DNA of 64,000 bases from Jaltomata sinuosa (taxonomy: Eukaryota; Streptophyta; Magnoliopsida; Solanales; Solanaceae). Shown here in pieces: positions 41,505 through 55,000 of the stretch; within the stretch, counting starts at the first letter, position 1, and each line of letters begins with the position of its first letter. The notes under the pieces were generated by a model. It searched no databases and was not told the origin of the DNA. It was given only the letters and a program-made list of their open reading frames with translations. The translations under genes were made by a program, and so were the position numbers. The stretch lies in the NCBI GenBank assembly GCA_003996215.1, contig QJPP01000002.1, positions 744,001 to 808,000 of the forward strand, read 5' to 3'.

Positions 41505-43893
41505 TATTAATTAATGAGAATTAATATGAGTTAATTATACTTGTGTTTGTTCCTGTTTAATTTTTCGTTACAAATATTTTCCCCCCCTTTGATAAGTGAA
41601 AAAAATAATACATGTACTTAGCCTATATAATAGGAGTAACATAGATTAATGTTATCATGAAATTGGAAACCAAATTCAAGGAAAAAGGCTCCGCAGGGAG
41701 GGCAAACGGTGCGGGACAAAGCGATTATGAAGTAAATTCACATAAACTTGCGAAGATTTCAAATCCGTTCCACCCTGATTGTCATCCCTCTGTTCGACCC
41801 CATCCAAAATTTACGGCAATGTCTTGCATTTCTAGCGTTGTTTTAGCCTACTAGAACACTTTTTTCCTCTTTGATAAGTGGAAAAAAAAAATTGTTCTTG
41901 TCATTTACTTAGCAGATATAATAACATAGATTAATGTTCACATACCACGAGTTCAAATTTTGTCGCAAATAAAAAGACTAGATGACATAGGGTAAGAAAG
42001 GAGCCATTTTATTTTATCTACGGAATTTTGTTCTGTGAACTAATTGACCCTTAAAAGCTTCTTGTTATATAACCAAAATAAAATAAAATATAGGAACAAA
42101 ATTTTGTGTATATATAAAAATCTACTAAAATCTGAACAAAATATTTTATTTGAACTAATTTTAGCATTACAGTGAATTCAATGCAGAAAATTTTAAAAGT
42201 TGAACAGATTTTAAATTTTAAATTTTGAATTTACCCTGATCTGTACCAGCCCAACCCTGATCCTACCCAATAATATTTACCTAACTTATAAATACGTATA
42301 AATATTTTTATGACAATATTTCTAACCAAACATTGGAAGATTATAATAAAATCACTTATTTTCCATGAAAAAGTTCTTTCATACTAAATACATCTTTAAT
42401 GAGATAATTTATAATCATACAAAAATTATTTTAGACTTTAAGTTTCAAAAGTTCTCATTTCCTTTTTAAACTTTATAATCAGATAATCACATAAATTGAA
42501 GCGGAAAGAATATTACTCTCAATTTTCTAATAGCCAGGCAAATTGTTCAGGAAGCAAGAATTTTTTTGGTAATAAGTGTTCACCCGGATTTAATAACTTT
42601 TGATTAAACAATATATTTATATTAAATATTTATACATCTTAAATTTAGAATTTAATTTTTAGCATTTGAAGTTCTCATTCTAAAATTAAGAATTCATAAA
42701 GTTGAAATCTTGACCCACCTTTGAAAGTGTGTTCACTACTCATTTGTAACATGAATATATAAGTGTCAACATTTGTGTTTAAAATTAATACACACATAAT
42801 ATGAAAAGTGTTTTGCAAAGTTAAGGAAAGGGAAATAAGTAAGCTTTGTTTTATATATATAATATAATAAAATTATATATCATAAACTAACAAAAATATT
42901 CTATCTAGGTGCTAGCAATTAGTATATTATAGTATTGATTATGATGGAATGTAGAATCAGTATGGCACTTAACTTGTACAACTACAAAATAAGCAAAAGG
43001 AACAATTCCTTTGTAAAAATCTACATGTTCTTTCTTCCTATTTTTAATAAATAAATGTAATTTTCAATGTTATCTAAGGAATAATTGAGACATCTTAAAG
43101 AATTTTTTACTGCATTATCTTTTTTCTTTCGGTTGATGAGAAGAATGTCAAAATTGAAGTGATATGCTTAGATAAGGTTAAAATATTCCAAATTAGAAAT
43201 GATAATGTTTTTGGTATTCCATAATTAAACAAAGTTGACATGGACCAGGAGATCACAGTTCAAGCCCTAAAAACAATATGTTACATACAATAGACCCTTA
43301 TGGTTTGACCCTTCTCAAACCCTGCGCATAGCAACAATATAATGCACCAAACTGCAAAAGTATATTTATCTTTTTCCCACATATGTACATAAAAATAATA
43401 ACTCAAAAATGAAAACTTAGTAGTATGATTTTAAATTGATGTAATCATTTGTACTTTTTCTTAAGTTATGGCAAAAGGAGTACCTACTAGCTAGAAGTAT
43501 TAATGTATTATGTATATATACCAACTGAGGTGAATTCATGATTTAAATTTTATATGAAAATATTTTAAGTTTTAATATTACAGAATCAGTTCTACTATTC
43601 AGTACAATTTTAGCAATTCTTATACATATGAATGTTTCGCATCTAAAGTATTTGATTCGGATGAATCTGATGTCGCAACGTTTCACCCTTTGTACTACAT
43701 AAATTACTAATACAACACTATTTAGTTTTGAATGAAGACTGAATGTGCTATATATGTTCAAAAAAAAGCATCAATTCTTGTTTTATTTATTTATTATTAT
43801 TGTTTAAAACATAAAAAAATAATTTAAAAATAAAACACCGCTGTAGAAATATATATTAATAAATTAGGTAGAGCAAGTTAGTAATGCATCCAA
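41505..43893. other. Intergenic AT-rich DNA
   Basis: No gene. A partial direct repeat of the gene 4 3' flank ('ataacatagattaatgtt') occurs near 41637 and 41927. A worn Stowaway-like end ('attgaagcggaaagaat') lies near 42496. The SINE relic is listed separately. Confidence 0.45.
43240..43365 (+). mobile_element. Worn Solanaceae-type SINE
   Basis: 'ggagatcacagttcaagccc' (B-box-like), 'tacatacaatagacccttatgg', 'ctcaaaccctgcgcatagc' and 'aatgcaccaaactgc' follow the order of the TS/SolS-type SINE seen intact in part at 86-202. Many changes mark it as old. Confidence 0.6.
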
Positions 43894-43965
43894 GGTTCTA
43901 TGGTGTAGTGGTTAGCACTCTGGACTTTGAATCCAGCGACCTGGGTTCGACTCCCGGTAGGACCT
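43894..43965 (+). tRNA. tRNA-Gln (TTG)
   Basis: 72 nt. The acceptor GGTTCTA pairs with TAGGACC at the 3' end; the D-arm is TGGTGTAGTGGTTAGCA; the anticodon arm is CTGGACTTTGAATCCAG with TTG in a seven-base loop; the T-arm is CTGGGTTCGACTCCCGG. No intron and no encoded CCA. A T-rich run (ttttattttg) follows at once, suitable as a Pol III terminator. Standard nuclear tRNA-Gln. Confidence 0.96.
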
Positions 43966-44662
43966 TTTATTTTGTTTGTCCATTTTTATCATTTTGTTTC
44001 TTTGAAACTTGTTGAAAAGACAATAATTGGTTTAGCCATTTTTGTGTATTTCCTTGTTGTTTAAAGTGAAAAGACTAATCAATTAAGTTAAATGAAAAGA
44101 CTAAAATCAACAAATGAATGGTCTAAAACACTAGACAAACTCAATGGTTGGGTTTCTCTCTGCCCATCATCTCATAACTTCGTCTACGAGTTTGATAGAA
44201 TTCAGTAACTTTAGCTCAAATTCTGTGTTTTTATTTTAAAATGGATTTAATATATATAAAAAATTAATCAAGTACTCAATAAACTGCTTTTTCTAGATTC
44301 AAGAACCCACAAACTCTATATTCTAGTTCCGTCTTTGCTTAACAATATATTAATCAAATAAAGTTCTAAACCATCTAATGGTGTGTAATGAAAACAGAAA
44401 AAAGAAGTGTTTTTAAATTCAGCATGCATGCTCACTTTGCACAAAAAGGTGTGTCATCTCACTTGCTCAATTTGCAATGTCTTTTCACAAAAAAAAAAAA
44501 ACTACTAAGAAAATATTGGAATATAATATTCTTCATTGATGAGATGTGGAACAAAGAATCATTGCATTATAAAAACCAATATTTGAGGCTAGTATGCTCC
44601 AAGAATTTTGCTCTCCTTGAAGCTTCTTCATCTCTTTTTTTTTTCCTCACTTAATTACTACT
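43966..44662. other. Upstream region of the dCTP pyrophosphatase gene
   Basis: No separate gene. A TATA box (TATAAAA, 44568-44574) lies 89 bp before an in-frame ATG at 44663 and 230 bp before the preferred ATG at 44804. Confidence 0.45.
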
Positions 44663-44803
44663 ATGTTGACATTAATTAACTTTTATGGTTATAATTATAT
44701 TCCTCCTTTTGGAAATGTGAACAAGTTTTCTCCTTTAAAATCCAAGACAAGAGCCTTTGGTCTCTTTGCAAGCAACAAATCTCATATTTACTTAGCCAAT
44801 AAT

Positions 44804-47062
44804 ATGGAACAAGAAAGAGATCAAGAGAGATCAATGGATATTAGTAGTCTCAAAGACCTCTCTAAGAAGATTGAAGGAAATATGGAAGTTCAAGAGGGAG
44901 TACCAATGGATATTAGTCTCAAAGACCTCTCTAAGCAACTTGAAGATTTTGCTAAGGTTAGAAATTGGGAAAAGTATCACAGCCCTAGGAATTTGCTACT
45001 TGCCATGGTAATTAATTAACTCTTTTACTATCAATTTCTACTCTTTTTGCCTTTTATATGATCAAACTCAAGCACCTCCATTCAGAGTAGAAATAACATT
45101 CACTGACTACTTTTAGGTGATGTATTAGAAAAATAGTCACTGTCATGGAGTTTCAAATTTCACAAGTGAAACTTCATGATAGTCATGTCCTGGAGTTTTA
45201 CCTGTCGAATTTGAACTCCATGACGGTGGTTATTTTTCAATTAAATGAGCTGAGAAATGGTTATTTGTGAGTTTTATCGTGATTCAGAGGCGGATTCAAG
45301 TTTCTTGATGTATTCCATCTTTGAGTTTCTTAATACTAAACATATTACACTTTTATAATTCTAGGTTTAGAATTTAATATTTGCTTAGTAACTTTTTACT
45401 TATATATCTATATTCTTGTGTCAAAAATATTAAGTTCAGTTGAACTCTTTAAGTATTGGACCTGAAATGATACCATTAGTCTAAAATTTTATTGAAATAA
45501 TGCTTGATTGAACAGAACTCAAATTTCTGCTAAATTAACCATTTATCATGGGAAAAATTATTCAACTTAAATCACAAGCCTTGTTTATTTTGGTTCATGG
45601 ACTAATTCAATGTTAGAGCTACCTTTGTTGAGGGAGTAATAAGATTAAACTTTAGCACTTTTTGTAATTAGTTTCATGAAGTTTGAAGTGTATGTCACCA
45701 ATTATAGAATGTCTTGACATTTACACTAGGTGGTGAGATAGATAGCCACATAACATGCGTACAAAAGATGGTACCACTAGAGAATTACATTATGTTTCAT
45801 GATTCCTATTGATCTTGGCAAGTACTACTTGGCAAGGTTTTGCACACAAAAGAAAAACATATCTCTCCACTTGTTCCAAGATTCATGAAAGAGAGAAAAG
45901 AAGTGCTAATAGCATATTTGACCCCTTGATTATTGGTAAATTTTAATTTTATATCTGGTATAGCATATTTAACATTTAATTAATTAAAACATGCACTTTT
46001 TAACCATTTTAATTATAAATATTTACAAATTTATCACAATTATTGACTCTTTCACTATTTAACTACCCACGTGTTATGTTAAATTTGTATTGTTACTCAT
46101 ATATATTTTAGGGTAATATATATAGTTTAAAGATAGTCCAAGACTCCAAATATAACATATTTCCTAATCCCCTAATCTTCTTGGATGCTTTTCATTTGCA
46201 CCCCCCGAGTGTGGTCTAGGGGTCTCTGAAGTGGATTAAGAACGAGATTTCATGTTCAAATCTCAGCATAGGTAAAAACACTAGGTGATTTCTTCCTGTC
46301 TCAGTGGACAGAGTTACTCGATACATGTGTTCATGAGAGATTGCAGGTACCCTATGGGATTAGTCAAGATGCGCGCTAACTAGTTCGAACACCACGATTA
46401 TCAAAAAAATATATAGCATATACTTCTTGCATAAAGGGGAAAACGCACACTTCAATTCATTGAAAGATGAGCAAAGCATAGGAGTATGGGAGCGTGGTGA
46501 GATAGATAGACATCCAATCCTGCCGCAGCTAATTGCTCGGTCTTAATCTTGGGCTGATCTCAGACTTTAATCAACCCCTTCGTACTTCAATCCAATCAAT
46601 CGATTGATCGAGAGGCTAATCTCTTTTGTTTGGGCCGTGAGGATTAAGTGTGATAATGAGGATCAAAATCAGAATTTATCAGTTACAAGGACTAAAAGTG
46701 CTATTATCCTCTCTCTCTTTTTGGTTATTCTAGTTAGTGATTGTGAGAGGAGAACAAAAAGTAGGATAAATTTATCAAGGTGCTAGAATGTGATTCATAC
46801 ATTTTTTTTGTTGTATGTCCAATTGAAAATTCAGGTAGGTGAAGTAGGGGAGCTATCAGAAATATTCCAATGGAGAGGAGAAGTGGATAAAGGGTTACCA
46901 AATTGGGAAGAATCAGATAAAGAGCATCTTGGTGAAGAGTTATCTGATGTTTTGCTTTATCTCATTAGATTAGCTGATATTTGTGGCATTGATCTTGGTG
47001 ATGCTGCTGCTAAAAAGATGCTCAAGAACTCTATCAAATATCCTGAGCCCAAAGTCTTTTGA
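44804..47062 (+). CDS. dCTP pyrophosphatase 1-like (MazG-fold nucleotide pyrophosphohydrolase)
   Basis: Two exons: 44804-45007 (ending LLLAM, donor GTAATT) and 46835-47062 (starting VGEVGELSEIFQWRGEV, acceptor TCAG); 143 codons. The MazG-like fold hydrolyses dCTP and related non-canonical NTPs to the monophosphate and pyrophosphate, cleaning the nucleotide pool. The metal-binding pairs are visible: E-x-x-E in EVGELSE and E-x-x-D in GEELSDVLLY, with the helix YLIRLADICGIDL between them and the end. The N-terminus contains an internal duplication: MDISSLKDLSKKIEG and MDISLKDLSKQLEDF, the second being the true family start region. An in-frame upstream ATG at 44663 would add 47 residues rich in K, S and N without D or E, possibly a transit peptide; which start is used is unclear. 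The gene is the right length for the family from the ATG at 44804. Confidence 0.88.
46203..46412 (+). mobile_element. SINE (tRNA-derived) in intron 1 of the dCTP pyrophosphatase gene
   Basis: 'gtgtggtctaggggtctctgaag' (A-box region), 'catgttcaaatctcagcatagg' (B-box region), 'aaacactaggtgatttcttcc', 'gcaggtaccctatgggattag' and 'gatgcgcgctaactag', ending in an A-rich stretch at about 46405. This is a common Solanaceae SINE layout, also seen at 48927-49140. Target duplication not fixed. Confidence 0.75.
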
Positions 47063-48926
47063 CGAAATGAGAATTCATATAGTCGAACTTAACTTATTTG
47101 AGAACGAGCCATAGTAATTATTGTTGTTGTTGTTTTTTACTAAGTGTGTATCATGAGAAGAGTTTTTTGTTTGGTGATGAAGGATAAAAGCAAAGATCAT
47201 TTTGGTGAGACTAAAAATAAAAGTATACACTTGTTGTTTAACTTTTGCCTTTGTGCAATTACAAATTTGTGTTAACATGATTACAACAATTCTTATATTT
47301 CAATTTTAAGCAAGTTGGGATCGACTAGATCATATAGCTCCGTTTACATTGATCTATTTTGTATCGAGGGGATTCATCATAACTAATTAATTTTACGCCG
47401 ATTATTAATTTATCGTAACTCTCTTCCTTTATTAGAATTTGAGATTGAGAGCAAAAGATAAGCAACAAACTAAAAAGAAAAAAATGATGTCTTTCTTTAT
47501 TTACATGTCAAAATTGTAAAAATGTATAGTTGAGGAAGGATGGATTCACTTTTCTCATAGCTATGTACTTTCCTCTGTTTGATTACCCACAATGACCTCA
47601 AAAATGGATGGTCTTGATTCAAGAATCTTGAATTTTTGATTTTGTTTGTCTTATGGGCAAACTTTTAAAATCAATAATAATATACTAAATGTAGTTCCAT
47701 AAGTGGAATCTGGTGGAAGTAGTGTGACGCAGATCTTATCTTTGCTTTAGGAGATAACGAAGTTGTTTCCGATAGACCCTTGGCTCAAGAGAATAACAAG
47801 GGTGAAGAAATCAAGATAAAATACTACACAAGACATGACAAAGCATACAATAAAATGGTGCCCATGGGGCGAAAATTATTAAACTTGAAGTTTAGGGCGA
47901 GCAAGACAAAAGTTCAAGATCACCCATTTTCAAGGACCTTGTAAATCACCCACAGAAAACAAATTCTTAGAAATGATGCACACGGATCACTTTTCTGCTT
48001 TATTTGAAAAATAATTACTACCATGCAATTTTTTAAATTCTAAATATGAAACTCCATGATAATTTTCACACGTGAAATTTGAAAAGTTATGACAATAATT
48101 ATTTTTCAACTACGGAAACTGAAAAGTGGCTATTTTTCGAATTTTACCCAACAAATTCCACTACCCTACGATGACCCTTTCCGCACATATCGTAAAAGCA
48201 GCGGCTAATTTGAAAAACCGTTAAACTCTCTTAATTTGCACAAACAATTAATTCTAAAAATAATAACTATATCTCACTTTTCATAAAAAAGATAAGTAAC
48301 TGAAAAAAAATAGTAAAAAAAATACACAAAATCACCTGACCTGCAAACTTTATTGTTCCACATCTAGACATTTTTAAATCCAGGTTCTTTTTTTTAATCA
48401 TTCTTGTTATGCTTATGCTATTATATATTCTTTGACATGTTGTCAGATTTGTGTTTTTCTTTTTTTCTTGATCTTATTTTTCAGCTGTCAGAATTTACAG
48501 ACAAAATATTTTTGTCTTTGGTTATTGACGAAAAGTCATTATATATTTTTAATGTCGAATCAGGATTAACTAGGACAAAAATTGAAAGATTTCGTTGAAA
48601 TTTTTGTTTGGAAATTTCTGAATAAGTTTATCTTAGGTTCTTCATCTCTCTATTGGAACAGTAGGATCGTTACGCTCATTACTGAACTTGTTGAGGTTGA
48701 GTCGATCGTCAAAACAAAAAAAATGGACAAAATTAGGATATGTTCTGGGAATATAAAAATCGGATTGCAACAAATGTTCCTTTCTCATGGGATAGATGAG
48801 AATTTTCCACTTTCAATAATTGCTACTTATTCCTCTCTGTGTTTTAATCATTTGAAAAAAGGAATTGAACATGGAATTCTTCTAGTTTTTTTTAGTTTGT
48901 CCCCTATTCTTGTAGTTGGACCCATA
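47063..48926. other. Intergenic DNA between the dCTP pyrophosphatase and GLTP1-like genes
   Basis: The probable 3' UTR includes an RTE/SINE-type tail ('ttatttgagaacgagccatag' with a TTG run near 47121). A minus-strand fragment of the RTE 3' UTR ('gttgtttccgatagaccctt') lies at about 47762. The open frames at 48404-48953 show no domain. Confidence 0.45.
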
Positions 48927-49140
48927 AGATGTGGATTGGAGGTTGTGGCTTAGGGGTCAATGAAATAGGTGAAAATTATTGGACGGTTCAGATTCTAGAG
49001 GTGAAAACGTTAGATGATTTTTTCCCATATGCCTAAGTTGTGGTGGGCAAAGTCGCCTGCAAACTTGTATTGGTGGGAGATAACAGGTACCCCACAAAAT
49101 AGGTAAAGTGCGCACAAGCTGGCAATTCAATTTGCTTGTC
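48927..49140 (+). mobile_element. SINE relic, same family as at 46.2 kb
   Basis: 'ggttgtggcttaggggtcaatga', 'ggttcagattctagaggtg', 'aaaacgttagatgatttttt', 'gggagataacaggtacccc' and 'aaagtgcgcacaagctgg' follow the same order as the copy at 46203-46412, with more changes. Confidence 0.7.
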
Positions 49141-49420
49141 TCAACACTATCTCTGTAATCATTTCAATTCATGTTTTTTTTGGCACTATGTTGCTCAGAC
49201 TCTTCAAAAATGTCGAAAGGTGCTTGTTGGTTCATCCAAAAGTAGTGCAATTAATGAAGGATCCGACACGAGTACATCAACATTTTTGGGGAGTCCGATC
49301 AACATTGCCTGACATAATTTTGCAATCTAACTTGCTAGATTTAATCTGTTTGTATTTTTAATAGTAAATGATGGTAAGCTTTGTGCTTTTATCAGTTTAT
49401 GTGCAGAAAAATAGGCAAAT

Positions 49421-51182
49421 ATGGAGGGAACACTATTTTCCCCTGCATTGGAAGGAATGAAGCATGTCAAGTCTGAACATGGGGAGCTGATGACTAAGCC
49501 TTTCTTGGAAGTTTGCAAACTTGTATTGCCAATTCTAGGTTCAAATTCTTCTCTAAAATGATTATTTGTCTGTGTTACACCTGAAAATGTAGTCATCCGA
49601 TAGGTTTCTATCGATTATTGTTCCTTGAATCGTCTATTGAGTTGTCGTTCTTGAATCAACTTGATAGAAGTCTGTCCATGTTGTTCATATAATTTGTGCT
49701 CAACTGATGCATATTTGAATTCGCTGTATTTGTATAAGTTTAAGTTGTCTAACGAATCGAATTCATTTGCCACACTGATGACAGATAAATTTGGAGCTGC
49801 TATGACTGTGGTTAAATCTGATATCAGCGGAAATATATCTGTGAGTTAGTCATTTCTTTGTTTCTTCTGTTTAAATATTACAAAAATATCGCGACTTGTG
49901 ATGCAGATTTCATGTGTAACAGTATCATTCGGAATTTCTCTATTTGAAAAGCTCGTATTTTAGTATAAACACCTCCCCTGCTCTTCTTCCTGAGCCATTA
50001 TGCAAAAAGTTTGTCCATTTGACAGGCCAGTAACTTGGAGTTATTTGTGATAATAGAGCTCATGTCAAAAATAAAAAACTGCAGATTCAACAAAATTCAG
50101 TGTTCATCCATGTTTCATAATTACGACAATCATCCTGAGTAGTAATAGTGATGTAGTGGTTCAACTGTCATCAATTTGCACTTAAGATGTTGCTGCACTT
50201 TATATTGAACAGCACATGAAACATAAATATCGAACATTGGTCCTAATGGTGAATTTACTCGATGCCTGTTTCCTTACAGAGGTTAGAATCCAAGTATAAC
50301 GATAATCCATCGAGATTCAACTACTTGTATAGTTTTGTACAGGCAGAAGTTGAGATAAAGACTGCTAAATCTTCATCCAGTTGTACCAATGGTCTTCTAT
50401 GGTTAACAAGGTGCGCGACTGTTTTTCCATTTGCTCATTTCAAAAAAACTAATTTACTCCTCCATCTTTGGTGCATAACAGAAGGGGAGATTTGGAGCAA
50501 CGGTAAAGTTGTCTCCTTATGACGGCCTACATAACACCCCCTTAGAGTGTGTCCCTTTCCCGGACCTTGCATTAACGCGGGATGCCCTTCTAATCTTTGG
50601 TGCATAACAAGCTTGTATTTGTTTATCTAGACTAATCGACCATTCTGCTAATGCTGCAGAGCCATGGACTTCATAGTGGTGCTCTTTCACAATTTAGCTC
50701 AGCATCAAGATTGGTCAATGTCCCAAGCTTGCAATGATTCTTACTCCAAGACGTTGAAAAAATGGCACGGATGGCTCGCTAGTTCAAGCTTTACGGTATT
50801 TCCTTCACTGTGTTTTCAGTCTAATAATGACCTTAATACCAGCATTTCGAAAGAAAATGCCATGTAAGTACATTTAATCTTTTCTACCTGTAAAACGTGT
50901 TAACGTGTTTCTAAATGTGAATCCAAAGGTTGCGATAAAGCTTGCTCCAGATAGGAAAAAGTTCATGGAGGTCATAGGTGGCAACGGTGACATCTATGGT
51001 GATATGGAGAAGTTCTGTACGACGTTTTCACCTATACTTCAGCAAATCCACAAATTTCTGGTATGACATTTACATACTCTTTTCAAGCTTTCAACAAGAC
51101 TAAGGTTGTCTTAAATTTGTCAATGATGCATGATTTTTTGTTGCAGACTAGTGTTGGCTTGGACAGTATGAAAGCTTCATGA
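49421..51182 (+). CDS. GLTP1: Glycolipid transfer protein, GLTP1-like
   Basis: Six exons: 49421-49538, 49785-49840, 50280-50410, 50660-50795, 50929-51060, 51147-51182; 202 codons, with every junction GT/AG and in frame. The product is a soluble carrier of glycosphingolipids between membranes. The protein opens MEGTLFSPALEGMKHVKSEH and carries the GLTP signature residues: Asp and Asn of SDISGN, Trp of LLWLTRAMDF and His of KWHGWL, which in animal GLTP bind the sugar-amide headgroup; Arg takes the place of the Lys three residues after the Asn. Later blocks are VAIKLAPDRKKFMEV and HKFLTSVGLDSMKAS. From memory this matches Arabidopsis GLTP1 closely, more than ACD11. Intron 3 carries a SINE insertion. 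The gene is tail-to-tail with the kinesin gene, 888 bp apart. Confidence 0.92.
50464..50609 (+). mobile_element. SINE with 17-bp target duplication in GLTP1 intron 3
   Basis: The body 50481-50592 starts 'ggagatttggagcaacggta' and 'aaagttgtctcc', the usual 5' end of the Solanaceae SINE, then jumps to 'ctacataacacccccttaga', 'cccggaccttgcattaacgc' and 'gggatgccctt'. The B-box segment is deleted. The 17 bases atctttggtgcataaca flank it at 50464-50480 and 50593-50609, a clear target duplication. Confidence 0.9.
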
Positions 51183-52070
51183 TCAACTTCTTTCCTTGAT
51201 GACTACTTCTCCAGTTTCAGCATTTTTACCACATCTGTTGCTTTTATTTTCATTTCGTCCCGCTAAAGTTCTGTGATATTTTTCTGGTCAGCATCTTATA
51301 TTAATTGAAAAATTCCATGAAAGATACTCTACCCTCTAAATTTCCTGTTAACATGTAAGGTTTTATTGGCACAAGTTTCTTTTTAAGACATGTCAAACTC
51401 ACTAACACAATATTAAGCTGAGGCAAACTCAAATCAGAAGGAAAACTGACCCAAAATGTGAGTAAAGAATGGGTATTTGATCTAAATTCATGGATCCTAG
51501 TTGGAAATTGAGAACAAACTATCGATATAATCATATTCCTCGCAAGCACAACATATCATGCACATCACCCAAACTCATTTTGCTCTCTTGCTTTCTCAAT
51601 CTCGTTACCTGTAGTTTTTGTGTGTATATGTGTGTGCTCGCGCAAGTATAGAAGAGTTCACAGTTAGGACAAATTCAAGTTATCGATAAACTTGGGAAGT
51701 GTATAATGATTGAGTTTACTGGAACAAAATGTGTGAAGTATGATTTGCACACGTCTCATGTGCCTTCACAATCAGCTCTCTCAATGATCTCTAATTGAGT
51801 ACATGAACCTCATGTCATTAGTTGTTTGGATTTTAGCCAGCTAAGTACATTGGTTTCTTCCTTACTCTATTTCCCCGCTCTTGGGGTGCCACCAGTAAGA
51901 GATTAAAAGAATAGAGGTACGAATAAAGACATGAAATCCAAGCATTTGAAAACATACGACACAAAGTAAATCCAATACGAGTACATATGCAATGTACTCA
52001 AGAGCAAAATATCATATGGTCGCGTGATTACATACATGATTCACACAAATTCATACGAGCAGCATATCAA
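51183..52070. other. Convergent spacer between GLTP1-like and kinesin genes
   Basis: The 3' flanks of two convergent genes. It presumably holds both 3' UTRs; no further gene or element is seen. Confidence 0.5.
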
Positions 52071-55000
52071 CTAAAGCTCGTTTAGATATCTTTTGACAGT
52101 TACAAAGGGTGTTCTACTCAGATGTTCTCCTATTTGGGGAGCTATTTGGCGAGAAAGTCCAGCACCTACTTCTTTGATATGGGACTTTGGAGTTAATGGA
52201 AGCTTATTTTCGAGTGCAGTAAATGGCAGGTGATTAAACCGGTGGGTTCCCTTCACTGGGCGTAAGTAAGATAAGTGACCACGTGACAAGTTGTTGCATT
52301 TCGGAAGCTTACTTACTGGCGTGATTATCTCCTGTTCTTTAGGCACCGGGGCACCAGACGGGTCCTAATCACACAAAAATCAAAAAATCAATATCAAAGA
52401 ACTGTGACAACAATAGAAGCGAGAATGAGCAGTTTTCTAAAGCCAATGGAGTGTAAACATACCCCTACTGCAAGGAATGTGAATGCTGGACTGTCAGCGC
52501 CAAGGTGAATCTCAATCAGCTTGCGCAGATCAGCTAAGGATGAATCTTTAGCAACCTTTAGCATTGTTGCTACACCAGGATTCTCTTTTGATGCAGCTTC
52601 CCATTTCACGTGGACTTCCAGATCACCACAAGTAGGATTGAAGTTCTCCTTTGAATCATTTTCTTTATCATAAGACCTCTTAGACATTCTTGTCTGATTA
52701 ACCGGTGACTTTTTTATGGTCTCTGCATTACCTAATGGCAAAAGATCCTTGGGGAAACCTTCTACAGCAAGCACAGACGCATTGTGAAAATCTTTTACAG
52801 CATTATCCTCTCCGATTGTCTTAACTGTAGGTAATGAGGAATCAGTATCTTCCAAATTCTTCTGTGCAGGCACTGGGCTTATACTATGCTGAGAAAGCTC
52901 TCTATAATTTCCACAGAGTGTGAAAATGTTCTGAATAAGCGCTTGCCTAGAAGGGGCTGCACCCATACAAACATCATTGTCCTTGGATAAATCACTGAAA
53001 TGATCAGGATCTGGTCTCGGACCAGAACATATTGTTTTTTCCTCAATGACCTCCTTCTGCACCTCCTCATCAACAGGAGGATTTTCTGTATCCCCTTCAT
53101 CGTCACCTTCTTCATCCTCTTCAAATACAGTGCTCAAGCTACCTATATTGGTGAAAAGTGGATCTTCAACTTCTCCTGAATTGCTTATGCTAGGATAACC
53201 CGAGATTGTTTGGTAAGTGTTACCTTCAGGTTTATAGACCAGTACATCCCGCTTTCCAGCGTCCATATCAATTGATCTGTCCAAATCCATAGACTTCACC
53301 ATTCCTGCATCTTCAGAGTAAATCTCCTGCAGCCTTTTCGCGAAAGCATTTTCCTCCACTTCTATTGATCCACTTTCAGCCCTGGAGCGACGAAGCTCAA
53401 CTTCCATATCCTCCAAGCGCCTACGGAGCATTTCAAATTCTTGTTGCTGCTGTAACATTCTTTCTTCCATCTTCCTCCTCTCCATTTCAACAATTTCATT
53501 TGCCATTTTCTGACATTCTTGTATCCTCTTTTCCAACTCATTCTTCAATATTTGAGTTCGCTCATTTACTTTAAGATTGATCTGCTCCTCAGTTATCTCC
53601 GTTCCCTTTCCCTGTACTAACTCAAGTTTGGCCCTTAGTGTAGCCATTTCTTCTTCTTTTTTCATAAGCTCTTTCTGAGCTTCATTACGCTCTTTCTCCT
53701 TCAGCTTGTTCTCCATCTGAAGCTTGTGGATGAACTGATCCATAACGGCAATCCTTGATCCCAAGATAACTGTCGATGAAGAATCCTCTGTACCTTTCTC
53801 CTTCAATGGAGTATGAGGACCACGGACAATGCACTTTGCTTTGGCACCATATTCCAGAGTGGAGATAGTCTTGTGGAGCTCTTTAGGATCTGGGCTTGCA
53901 CATAGTATCATAAGAATCTTGGACTTGTCATCCTCAAAAGAATCCTAGACAAAATAGTTGAATCAACTTCTACATATCAATGAACAATTACAAAAAAGCA
54001 ATCTGTGATACTATTATCACCAGCATATGCAAAAGTTACCTGTAATAGCATGGTTAACTTGCTATCTCTAAATGGCACATGAGAATCACCATTAGCAATG
54101 GACTCAACAACCCTCTTTAATGCAATGTTTCCCTGGTTGATTTTCGCAGTCTGCAAGATTTAATTATAGTGGTGCAAGATTTAATTATAGTGGTACCAGT
54201 AAGACACAATTATATCAAATAGATGGTCATATGTTTTGAGTGAGCTAAGTGAATCCAGAACTCTTACCTGCATTTTTGCTTCCAAACCAGTTTGACCAGC
54301 TTGTTCAATATTCTCAGAACCAGCCATGTCCACAAGCATTAGTCGCCCTCCCACTGTTGGAACGTCAAGGATTATCTGCAATAACATTTATCCACCTTGA
54401 GAGAAATTGAAGACGAATATGCATTGTTAAAACTAGAAATCAAATGAACCTATTTCCATGAAAAAGTGACTAAACATATACCATGCAGTGGCTCCGAGAG
54501 CTCCTCTCATTACACAGAGTGCTCTTTACTATTCTTCTCTTCTCTACTTTTTGAATCTCTTTCGATATTTTTATAGCTTCAGTCCCCGAAATAAAAGTTG
54601 CATTTTTGGCCTTTTTACTTATAACTTCCAGCTTCACCTGCAAGGTAAAAGACAGGACAAACATTGTACAGACACATAAAATCAGAAAGCACAGAAGGTA
54701 CTAATTTCTAACTATAAATGTCTGTTAGCCATGCTTTGACATTTTATTTACTGAACGAAAAACGTATGTACAAATTATTTTAAGCAGTACAAATGAAGAC
54801 CACTACTATCCCAAGTCAGGTGGGAATACTAAGGAGGAAACATTAAGTAGATTTATGTGAGAAAAGATACTGAACTACATTGAGCAAATGTTACTTGAAT
54901 AACAACAAGCACATCTATATAGCACAAATTGTAGAAATTCAACTGAAATTGCTATCGACAGGAAACTTAAACAATAAAAACCTTAGTAATGGCTGCTACA

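Noticed and set aside
48404..48953. Two open frames of 64 and 123 codons on plus
   Set aside because: No recognisable domain and no splice logic; the second runs straight into a SINE, as expected of chance frames.
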